Assembly: GCA_949152475.1 (NCBI GenBank)
Contig: OX424564.1
Coordinates: forward strand, 5,456,001 to 5,520,000
Source of the DNA: Terebella lapidaria
Taxonomy: Eukaryota; Annelida; Polychaeta; Terebellida; Terebellidae
Direction of reading: 5' to 3'
Length of the DNA: 64,000 bases
Shown: one piece after another, positions 20,850 through 30,830 of the stretch
Numbering within the stretch: position 1 is the stretch's first letter
Layout: each line of letters starts with the position of its first letter
Made by a program: the position numbers and the translations under genes
The notes under the pieces: generated by a model
The model's database searches: none
Told to the model about the DNA's origin: nothing
Seen by the model: only the letters and a program-made list of their open reading frames with translations

Positions 20850-23315
20850 GTAAGTTTGCCATGAACATTCAATTTCTTGTCTGATAAATGTGTGGACATT
20901 TACTAGTAACAGATATTCTGTATGTGGACAATGTGGGCAAGTAGGCCTAGATAGAAAAAATATAGCATTCTCAAAATAACTATATTCTTGTTGAGTTATT
21001 TAGATTTGGATATAATCAGTTTCAGATCTAACAATATTTATTTACAACGTTCGCAACCACCATTCGCATGTAGGCTATTGACAATTGTGGGGAGTCGGAT
21101 TGAATGTTTTTTTCAATCTATAATTTTTTGTATATTCATTTGAATGGAGATCTGTTACGCTTGTTTTGTATTGATCGTATCTGTATATAATTTGCAGGTG
21201 CCATGAGCTTTCCAAGGCGGAATTGGACATGGTCCTTCTCGGAAATTTTGAGGCTCATCGCAGACAGCGCGAGTTCGTTGACAGTTACGCGGCCCACAGC
21301 AAAGATCGAGGCAGGGGGAAGCACAGCAAATCATCTGTTTACCAATTCCGTCCATGTACCAAGTTCTTCTTCGCTGATCTTCAGGTAACAAATTAGTTAT
21401 TTGTCTACTATAGTAATTGTTTGGCTGGTAAAATGGAAATTAGATGCACTGAGAAAGAAATGATTTCGAGTATAAATATCCACATGCATAAATATTTACA
21501 AATTTTTTGTACCATATATATACTGTGTAAACAGTAACTTACTAAGGTAAAAAAATTTAGATTTTCATTTTCTTTGAAGCGCGCTATGTTGTTTTCTGCT
21601 GAGTACACAACATCATTCAGTCAGCAGTATGTGAGATATATATATATAATCAGTGTTATTATTGAAGATCTTGTGCTAGATAACTAGACAAGTGATATCA
21701 AAACCAATACTTATTTCAGCTCTGCAAGAAGACGTTTGCCTTCCTGCACACAGTTGGCGAGGACAGATTGGATGCTCTGAGGAAGCACCACGAGGAGCAT
21801 GGCCTTGTTCCTCGCACACATGGCAACACTGGCAAGAAGAATGCTGGTCGTGTCATTTCCAGTGCGGAAACCGTCGATATTGTCAACTTTTTGACAAAGT
21901 TGGCTGAGACAGTCGCCATCCCGTTACCAGGCCGCCTTCCGCAGCACAGGGATTTCCGGGTGATGAAGCTCCCCTCAGACATGACCAAAGCTTCTGTGTA
22001 CACATTGTACAGCACCAGATGTCAGGAGGCGGACAAGCTGCCAGTCGGAAGGACTGCTTTCTTCGCCATTTGGGACCAGCATGTACCCTTCATAGCAGCC
22101 ATGAAGCCATCCAGTGACCTGTGCCCCACTTGCCATGACAACAACACTGCTGTGTTGCGTGCGAAGTAAGTACTTAGTATAAAATTCATTGTCAGCCAGT
22201 ATCATTGATAACACAATGTAATCTTCATGAACCAGTACCTTATAATCAAACATTTCTCCCCATTTATTCAAAATGTTATCCATATTGTCATTTCATTCAG
22301 AGCTATGCCTGAAGGTCTTCAGAATGAGAAGCTGCGTATCGCCCAGGAACACCTACGTCAGGCAGCTACTCAGCGCTCCCACTACCAGCAGCAGTGTGAT
22401 GAGAGCAAGCAGGAGTTCCAGCGCTCGCAAGCCGCAAACGTGCCTCCAGATCTGATGCACTACTCCTTTGACTACGCCCAGAACGTGCAGTATCCCTACT
22501 CGCCACAGCAGTTGGGCCCAGCCTATTTCAAGTCCATGCGCAAGTGCGGGATCTTTGGAGTACACTGCGAGGGAACAGGCCACCAGGTAAACTACTTGGT
22601 GGACGAGTGTGAGAATGTTGGCAAAGGAGCCAATACTGTGGTCAGCATGCTTCATCACTACCTTGCCACCAACACTCACCAAGCCCGGAACATCTCGCTT
22701 CACTGTGACAACTGTTGTGGCCAAAACAAGAACAACTGTGTGGTGCAGTATTGCTGCTGGAGAGTGTTGGCGGGTTTGAATGACAGCATTGAACTCAACT
22801 TCCTGCTGACGGGCCATACAAAGTTTGCCCCAGATCGAAGCTTCGGCTTGATCAAGCGCCTGTACGGGAGGACAGTGGTCGATACCCTGGACGATATAGT
22901 GAATGTCGTCGGCAAGTCCTCACCAGCTGGACTGAACAGCGCAGTTGTCACCTATGACTACGCCAGTGGGCAGCGGAATGTTCAGTGGTATGATTTCAGC
23001 AGCTTTCTCTCCGACTTTTTGAAGCCAGTGCCACACGTCCTTTCCTATCATCACTTCACTGTCACTCGCGTTAACCCAGGGACTGTTCAGCTGCGAACCT
23101 TCGCTGACCAGGAGAGCACAAGTGTCAAGATTCTGAAAGGACGAGGAAGGAGAGTGCCTCTAGATCTGGATCCTCATGAACTTGTCCCCACTGGACTGGA
23201 GCCCGCTCGCCAGTGGTACCTGTTTCAGGAGATTGCTCCGTTGTGTTCATCCACTCTGTCAGCTTCGATCACGTGTCCTGAACCGGACTGCTCTCGTCCC
23301 AAAAAGGCCAAGTGA
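20359..23315 (+). CDS. Putative DDE-like transposase, four exons (about 712 aa)
   Basis: Exons at 20359-20849, 21198-21384, 21720-22165 and 22301-23315 have GT donors and AG acceptors whose phases fit, giving one open protein from ATG at 20359 to TGA at 23315. The N-terminal 150 residues are acidic and low-complexity, then comes a cysteine cluster (CGC...CC, about 141-154). A CPTC zinc-finger-like motif lies near 362 and a coiled-coil-like glutamine-rich helix near 380-420. A C-terminal domain has conserved blocks 'NYLVDE' (about 471), 'LHCDNCCGQNKNN' (about 505) and 'KFAPDRSFG' (about 551), which could hold a D-D-D/E triad. It resembles widespread uncharacterised invertebrate and fish proteins, from memory sometimes labelled DUF7869; this needs a search. 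It is the only gene between the transposon ends, hence the transposase call. Confidence 0.7.
21198..21384 (+). CDS. Transposase exon 2
   Basis: Acceptor TTTGCAG precedes 21198; donor GTAAC follows 21384. The 62 codons read 'CHELSKAELDMVLLGNFEAH' onward, with no stop, and join exon 1 in phase. Confidence 0.7.
21720..22165 (+). CDS. Transposase exon 3
   Basis: Acceptor TTATTTCAG, donor GTAAGT. It encodes 'LCKKTFAFLHTVG' through the CPTCHDN motif. Blocks such as 'LPSDMTKASVYTLY' are the part I recognise as recurring in uncharacterised metazoan proteins. Confidence 0.75.
22301..23315 (+). CDS. Transposase exon 4 (catalytic-like domain)
   Basis: Acceptor TTTCATTCAG precedes 22301. The 338-codon exon runs to TGA and contains the glutamine-rich helix and the three acidic blocks proposed as the catalytic core. 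It ends with a basic tail (SRPKKAK) that could be a nuclear localisation signal. Confidence 0.8.
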
Positions 23316-24281
23316 CTTGTGTTGTGTGATTTTACATGGTGTGAGGACTGTAAATACACAATTTTATCCACATTACTGTAGTGGTGTATTATGATTGTGC
23401 CCTATTGTGTGTTGAATGTGTTCAAGGTTTGTCATTTTGAGTGTTGATTGTGTTTATGGGTTTACAGTTACTCATTCAGGCGCATTTGTAACTTTGACAT
23501 GTGGAGGTCTGATACCCAAATGGTTTAATATGTTACCATGACAACAAAGATGTACATACAATGTAAGCAGCAGGAACCATGTTTGAAGATAATGTATAGA
23601 ATGTCTTAATGTTTAATGTACTAGTGATACTGGATGTTCTCTGTCACTAGTGGTGTCAAAATGATGTGTTGCCCAAATTTCGTGGATTCGAATGTGTCGA
23701 GTTGATAATGTACTGTATTGTAAGGCTGTGTTGCTTATGTAATACATAAGTAGTCATAGAAATTGGAGCAGTAACCATGCAATTCTTCTCTATTTATGAG
23801 TATAATATATTATGAAAGCATGCAAGTATCAAATTGAGTATGTGTGGAATTCATTTTCTATGAATGAGATGTGATTTCATGCATGAAAATTATATTTTTC
23901 GGGATCACGTGAAATTGATTCCTGCGATATTTAGTGTTGTTGCCATGGCAACCAATTGTTTGATACACTGCTAGATACTCAATTAGTTTGAATTTGTTGA
24001 ATTATCAGTATTATGTATACTTGTACATTGAATAAACATGAATATTTTGTTCAAACATGATGCATTTGTTTATTTTTGCTGGTGCTGGAATATGTTGCTA
24101 AAAACCGGGTTATTTGGCTACGACATCCATTTTTCGAATTGCCATGGCAACCACTTATTTTCAGAAAATCTGCCTAAAAGTTATACCATATGATAACCCA
24201 AGAACCCCCCTACCTATTGCTGATAAAAACTCAATTTCCATATCTGGGTCCCTGAGGGGGGGTTCTACCATGGAGTGTCAC
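23316..24281 (+). other. 3' non-coding part of the DNA transposon
   Basis: About 950 AT-rich bases without a frame lie between the transposase stop and the right terminal repeat. They contain AATAAA at 24031-24036, a likely polyadenylation signal. Confidence 0.6.
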
Positions 24282-24285
24282 ACAT

Positions 24286-24307
24286 GTTGAAACATGGCGA
24301 TACGACA
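24286..24307 (-). repeat. 5' LTR of the Ty3/gypsy element, remaining end
   Basis: These 22 bases, ending GATACGACA, complete the LTR interrupted at 20131. They are identical to the corresponding bases at 8819-8840. Confidence 0.9.
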
Positions 24308-24530
24308 CAAGTTTGAGAGGAGTCTCTGTGATAATTCTCTCAGACGAACAACAGGGTTGACTTGACCTTCATGTAGGAATTTATAGTTCAGATGGCTGAT
24401 GGCAAAATTGAAGCTCATCATAAGTCATCAAATCCCTCCGACTTTCGTTCGTTTAGAATAAAAATTTGGAAATGGTATCTTGTACATGTGTGTATTAGCA
24501 TATTAGTACTGTGGCATCGGTAGTGGGATT

Positions 24531-24603
24531 TGCCTTCATCTCACTTGGTAGAGCGTCGGTCTCAAAACGCAGAGATGGTGGGTTCCATCCCCAGACTGGG
24601 CAA
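24531..24603 (+). repeat. tRNA-like sequence, probable SINE head
   Basis: 'CTCACTTGGTAGAGCG' matches the A-box/D-arm and 'GGTTCCATCCC' the B-box/T-loop of a tRNA, at normal spacing with an anticodon-arm-like region between. The acceptor stem does not pair, so this is not a functional tRNA; a tRNA-derived SINE or tRNA pseudogene is more likely. Confidence 0.5.
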
Positions 24604-25544
24604 CGAATTTTCGGTTGTCACAGTTCTGGTACGATAGCAAATATGGTTGTAATTACAAACAAGAATACATGTATACTAGTATAGGATTTGGCATGTGGAA
24701 AATGTTGCAATTTACAACTTTAGATTCTTTTGAAATATTGGGAAAAATCCCTCAATATCTGTAAGCATATCCATCATCTAGAAAGGCGAGAAATATGGTT
24801 TTAGGATCTACCCTAGAAAATGAAAAAGTAATATTTTTGCTTTGATATTCATGTGATGTGGTGTCTCTGAGTGAATGGGATTCTGAGATGCAGTCCATAA
24901 GAACTCTTCTATAAGATACAAAATCAATACTGGTATATGATCACAATCATGTGTGCAAAAAGCGTAATCATAAAGTTGACGAAAAAGATGACAGATTCAA
25001 AATCTATTCCCTGTACTCCTTATATCCGATACTCAATGAAACACCATTGCTGCTTGCAATTCCAAGTTTGGCCGTCTATATCAATGTGTCCATATCTGGG
25101 AAGCGATGGAATGAGCATAATAAGATGGAGATAGGGTGTGGTTGTGGGGATCAATACTGTATTACCCCCATATATCCGAGTACCCCAATGATTCAGTCTG
25201 TGATCGGGCCGTGGTTGTGATGGATGTCTGGTGAGGATGTATCAGTGGCCTGGCTGGCTGGGGGCGGACTGGTATTTGAGTTCCCGGGGACGCTTCAGGG
25301 ACTTGAATTACAGTTTGGACTGGAGTTATCGGAAACAATGATCATAAATATCGATTGGACACCATGAATCGTGATGAATACCACTACAATGCTCACTACT
25401 GCAAGATATGTACTCTGCTTGTTTCTGGAGTATGTTGAACTATACAATACCAGTATTGTGTTCTAGGATGAAGCATACATGTATAATTGTATATTCAATA
25501 AAACAATGAAATTTGATCTTGAACCTATAGATGGTCTGATGTCA
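24604..25544. other. Region without a recognisable gene
   Basis: AT-rich sequence following the tRNA-like unit; its first part may be the SINE body. I see no exon or repeat that I can name. Confidence 0.4.
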
Positions 25545-28500
25545 CAGATTGTTTTCAACACACAAGATGTAACATACAGTCTGTATCATTAGTACATGCA
25601 ATTGTACTGGATGTTTTCAGTGTGCTTAGGTATAGTTACCATGGTAGCATGGAGATTACCCCTCAGTCCTCGGGATAATGCTTACCGGTATGTATTATCA
25701 CTGAGCAAATACATGATCAAATCACGGAATTCTTCTCTTTAAAGTCGGTTCATCATGTAAGGTAATCAAGATCAGATGGTCAGTCCCCTCATCCTGAAAT
25801 ACCATGATGTACAGGATACTTAGAGACGCAATACATGCATCCTGAAAATGCTAAATATATATTACCATTTTAAGAGCCTTACAACTGGATAGACAATGTC
25901 ATGTACCCAGGTCAGGTTGGTGGTAATGCATGTAGCCAGGACTAGCTGTTACTGTTTTGTTGAGATCAGGGTGGGAGATTTGTGGTGTCATTGGTTACAA
26001 AATGAGTGGAAGAAATTTCCTTAGACAGCGTCGTCCCTGGCCCTGGCCGCGCTGTGTGTATAATATCTGACATGGCTGCTTCATACGTTAGGATAATTGT
26101 CCGCTCACTGACAGTTAGGGATGTCCTCGGCGCTCGTAACCGACGGCGACCCCTCCAAACTATGCCATTGAGAAAAGCCCTGAATGGTTCGAGGGAGCTG
26201 GTTACGTTCTCTTAGATCGAGGGTCGTAAGTTTTCCTCCAAGCTCTCGAAGCTAAACATGGCTCCGTCATCCGGTAAATAGCTGGTTCTTCTTCACCCAG
26301 CAGCGAGCGCTGATTTGGCTTTGATGTGAAGTTACAACTGTATTACAGATTACAGATAGGGACTTTATTTGGTTAGGAGTCTGTGTTGAGTTCAGCATTG
26401 TAAGATCTTCTTTCCATGGATTTCTATCGAGTTATCATATTTGGTAGGAGGTTGGATGTAGGGGCAGACCTTGTCCGTCATAAATGTAGCTGGAGGACAG
26501 ACCATCAGTGTTTACAGTATACAGTATGTGATTGTGTTGTGTGTAGCTTCAGGCATTCCATACAAGACAACTTTGATCATGTCCAACTTGTCAGACATCC
26601 ACGTGAAATCACACATACATGTACATCTACATTTAGACAGCATTATCCGGAAATGATTTTCATAATGTACCTAAGAACTTTTTTGTGGGATTTGTTCATT
26701 GAAGAGTAAATGTGACAGCACTTTGATTAACTGAGCTACCAGACCAGGGTTATAAATGTGCCACTAGATCTAGCAGAAGTGCTGAGCTAAGGTGGTTTTC
26801 TAACAGGTTTAACTTCAATCAGTCAAAATGGTGAGATGTGCAAACAGTCTGGATCTCTTTACACCTCGGCTGTATTTATCACTCTGATGAATTACATCAG
26901 GGACCAGCACGTTACTCTCCCAGACGTGGGATCCGGGATTCTTCTCTTCAAAATACGGGAAAAACAGATTTCCAAAATAAGTCAGGATGAAACTAAATAT
27001 AGACTTGGGGATTGCAACTGGCATTAGCATCAAGCTTCTCGCAGGTGCATCTCATGAGCCATATAAAGGCCTTGAAACTAATTTCCTAACTCCAGTCTGA
27101 TTTGACATTCACCTGCTGGTTGCTATCAGTTACTTCGATGATTTTGCTGATGAAATTAAAACCGAATTTGCACATGGAAACCCATCCACATTCTGCAATC
27201 CTCTACCGGATGAGAAATTTCTTCTGTTGATTGATTGAAATGACACAGTTGCACTGTGGTAGAAACAGACCAGAATAAACACCTGAACAGCTGAGTTACA
27301 TCAGAACTAATTACTTGTAATATGTAAAGTGTGCATGTTTTATAGGTCCCGAGTCCTTCATCCAGGGACCAATTTTCTCTGCCTTTGTTGGAAGTTGTCA
27401 GTGATTGGTTGAGATCTATGATCTCTGATCAGTATTGATAGATTTGATCCACACGACCCAGAAGTGAGACAAATGTTTACAGGTTTGTAATCTATCAGGA
27501 TAACCTGGTTAACACAATTTAACATTTTGGCCACAGTGTTTATTTTGCTGTTCACCCAAGTACTGTTCACCCAAGCTTTCATGTAAGTTCGGTGCCACCG
27601 AAATGTAAATGTTTAGATTACCGCCGTGTTTGAAAGAAACCATTGGCTAGATTAGTTCTCATTAACTGCGTTATATATAAAAGTAACACAGTGGTAGATT
27701 TCCAGGCCTCGTTAACTACAAAAATCCATAACTTCTCCACATCTGCCCGCTGGGGATCACGCAGACAGATTATTACAAAAATTCCTGCGATGCTGTTCAT
27801 GAATGAATGATCCATTTCCATTAGACAAAACTCGATGTAGCTTTCTTGGTGGTCTGTCTTGTGTTCAGCAGAGCTGCTTCTCGGAGATTACACTGGCCGA
27901 TATTGTTGATATTTTGGAGTATCTGTTGCCACGGTTACAGTTTTATGCAGCGAAAAGGCAAGGTTTTGACGTGTGTGGTACAATTTGTTTATATACACAA
28001 ATTGATACAAGGTTAGTTGTGGATGTTTGGACGGTGAGCGACCCAAGAGATGGAATCACGTCGTCTGTTGTTTGCGGTCTGTCTGTGTGTCCGTCCCGTA
28101 CAATGCCATGTGCGTGACATGATTGAGGTCTCTGGGTGTGATATGTGAGTAAGATTGCCCTCTGCCTCTATCGTAGCTTTGTGGCTGGAATACATTAAAT
28201 TCTCCCCCACCGCTTAAATAAACCAATGAAATATTGTCCTGTGGGACAGGGATGACCATTTCTCTGGTTGGACTGGTTCTGAGGCAATTTTGTGCTCTTC
28301 TCTTGAATCCTCGAGTAAAGTAACTTATTTACGTGACGGGACAGACATCGAGAACTTTTGAGGGAAACCGCTCCAAAAGTGTCCAGTGACCAAGAACCAG
28401 TCCCGTGTCTATTTGGGATAAATCACGACTTGGGGATTTGGTTTTCCCCGAGCCTGTTGGATTCTCGCGGTGGAGGCTGCCGCGATGAGTTTTGCGTGAT

Positions 28501-30830
28501 GTTGGTAGAGAATCCGTGAGTCTGCTGTGGCAAGGTGTCTAATAAGATTTGAACTGTGTTGTTTGCTGAGAAAGAATGGTGCCATTATTAGAGTCTCTGT
28601 GTAGATTGACTCGGACAGTTCGGTCTGTTCCTGTCCAGGGTAATCCGCGTCAGGCGGGTTTCAGCTCAGACCAAACGGTGTCGATTCACTCAACTCTCCT
28701 CGGTGTTTCCGTAATAAGAAATCAATGGTCAAGTGATAAAATCACTAAAGAGTGGACAATGTTATGGGCTCAGACCTCATATTATCTTGAAGTGGGGAAG
28801 AGGTCAATAGGGAACTGAAGGGAAAGATATCCAGACAGGATCTCGTCGAGGTTGGATCATGCGGATCTCTGGTCACATGGTCATATGTATTTGAAGAATA
28901 ACCCAGTATCCTATGAAGTCTATTATACAATAGGAGTTAGTCCTGCAGTCCTTCCAGACAGAGCAGGCAGCTAGACTGGGCCAAGTGGGCTGGAGATCTA
29001 TAAGTCCTATATACCCGCTATTGATGAGTAACGCAAACAAACTCGTGGCCAGGGGGTCATCGATTGAGCTCTCACTGTGTTTGAGCTGCTTTGGTTCTCT
29101 ATTTGCGTCCTGAGGTCTGAGGGTGGATATAAGGCATTCCATCGAGGGGGGTTAGGGGTTTCTGGTCTCTCCCGATCATTCCGTTACATTCCCCTCGCTG
29201 CGGGTTTTCCATTTATAACCAGCCGTGCCACAATGAGCAGAACCGGCCAATACCCGGCTCAGATTTCACAACAGTACTTGAAGTTCTGGAGGTGAGTTTG
29301 TAAATCCCGGGGTCCAATAGTCAACATGATTGTAGTGCCCCCTTGTGGAGGGACTTCACACTAGGAACACGGCTGAGGGCCGCTTTGATGAATTACTTGA
29401 AGCTGCAATATCTTTTGATATTTCTTGATAACCTACAGTGGTCCCTGTAAGATAAGACCTCACCTTTTGCAGAGAAAATGAGGTCTTATCTTACAGGAAG
29501 TCTTATTTCACAGGTTCATTTACATGTTAAATTGATCTTTGGGGAATAGATAGATAGATAGATTTATTGACACATGCTTACAAAAGTACAGGGCAAGAAA
29601 GAGCAACATTCATGTGAACAGTGTGTCCAAATTAGGTGAAGTCAAATGGAAATGAGTTCACGACGATATGATAGAACAGTTTGGAAAAGGACAAACATTG
29701 TATATATTAATGAAGATCAGGTTACTGCAAAAGGTAAGTCACCTTGATAATTGTATGATAAAATGGCTGTGAAAGTTAACAGTCATATACTTGTATGTAT
29801 AAAAATGAAATGCTGGTGTACAAAAATAGTATTCAAGTAGTTGAAATAATGTATTACAAGTACAATTATATAGTGTACTATACCAAATATTGATCATCCC
29901 TAGAGGGAATGAAAAGGAAATAGTGAGAATCTAACATATAGTAGTTCATATACTTGCGAGCATATTAAACAAAGCCATTGTAAGCGGGATATGTTCGTCA
30001 GGAGCATCAAGTTTAGAGATTTCTAGCATAATCTAATATCCGCCAACAGAAGATGGCTACGTCCCGTTGGCTATTGTTATGAAACAGGTCAGAAGTGTCT
30101 ATTGGGAAAATATTTAGTTCTGTCCTAATGTGGTCTGTGAGTTAAAAATACAAAAAAGTCTTTACAGACAGGGAAGTCTTATTTCGGAGGTATCTTATCT
30201 TACAGGGACCACTGTATGTGTTTTCTTCTATCTTGTGTATACCGATAATAAAAGATGCAGTATCAGTACATTGTGTCAAATCTAGTGCATTTCACCTCCC
30301 AATAAACATCACTTAGCATGCTTGGCTGGAAATATTGTCCGAAATCTTCCCATCCATAAAAAAATAGTGAATATCAGGGAACTGTCCTCAAATATAAAAT
30401 TGGTTCTATAACAGTCTACCCTCATTAAATCACAGTCGATAAAATTACTCAGGATAGTGACGTTTATTGCCCGCCTTTTCTTCATTATTATTTTCTTGTA
30501 GATTTGCGAGTCAACTCAACTAGAGATCCAGCCGTAAAATTACGCAGCCAATAAACGGGGAAGAAATTGCCATTGTTGCACACAATTAGAACAAGTGGAG
30601 CATGTACAGGGAAGTTTTCCATAAATCTCGTAAAACGGACATTGTCTCACTTGCTTCCATCCCATCTCATCGTTCTGTTGTCACTTCTACAACGTGGCTA
30701 CATTGTCTCCCCACATTGTAATTTAACGGAAGTTTTTGCGTGTTCATATTCAGCAGGACAGCGTCAAATTGTCTGATGACTACTTATTCGATAGGAAAGT
30801 AAATTTCGATTTCGCATCTCTGAGCTGTTG
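25545..30830. repeat. Tandem unit 1, with a MITE insertion
   Basis: The most diverged unit with unit 2's start as its right boundary. It is about 880 bases longer than the others, mostly because of the 779-bp TIR element at 29436-30214, which units 2-4 lack. Confidence 0.7.
29436..30214. mobile_element. 779-bp TIR element with TA duplication (pogo/Tigger-like, non-autonomous)
   Basis: The left end CAGTGGTCCCTGTAAGATAA is matched exactly by the right end in reverse complement over 22 bases, flanked by TA on both sides. No frame of note lies inside. A GATA microsatellite (29549-29563) sits inside. CAGTG termini with TA duplication fit the pogo branch of Tc1/mariner. Confidence 0.8.

Larger units (their letters stand above)
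20131..24281 (+). mobile_element. Apparently intact 4.15-kb DNA transposon inserted in the LTR
   Basis: Terminal inverted repeats begin GTGACGCTCC at the left; the right end reads GTGACACTCC in reverse complement. They agree at 21 of 25 positions. ACAT is duplicated at 20127-20130 and 24282-24285, and excising element plus one ACAT restores the LTR exactly. Inside is one plus-strand gene with four exons and an AATAAA at 24031. A 4-bp duplication with GTGAC-type ends does not let me name the superfamily; Sola-like groups also make 4-bp duplications, so that is one option to test. Because it interrupts a near-identical LTR, the insertion must be young. Confidence 0.9.
8115..24307 (-). mobile_element. 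Envelope-bearing Ty3/gypsy LTR retroelement with nested insertions
   Basis: On the minus strand the order is 5' LTR, primer-binding site, gag, pol, env, polypurine tract, 3' LTR. A CAAG target duplication sits at 8111-8114 and 24308-24311. Removing the two nested elements leaves about 10.1 kb. The two LTRs, 726 bases each, differ at one position by eye (725 of 726), so the insertion is very recent on any ordinary neutral clock. All three coding regions are long and open, and the element looks essentially whole apart from the nested insertions. Domain order protease-RT-RNase H-integrase places it in Ty3/gypsy; the third frame makes it errantivirus-like. Confidence 0.93.

Noticed and set aside
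20470-20868. Minus-strand frame opposite transposase exon 1
   Set aside because: Shadow of the spliced plus-strand gene.
24531-24603. Functional tRNA gene
   Set aside because: Acceptor stem does not pair and the anticodon arm is irregular; kept only as a tRNA-like SINE head.
28576-28818. Recurring frame starting MVPLLESLC in each tandem unit, after a splice-acceptor-like CTGTCCAG
   Set aside because: It recurs only because the DNA is duplicated. Changes between units alter amino acids and length freely, no protein family is recognised, and the minus strand is equally open.
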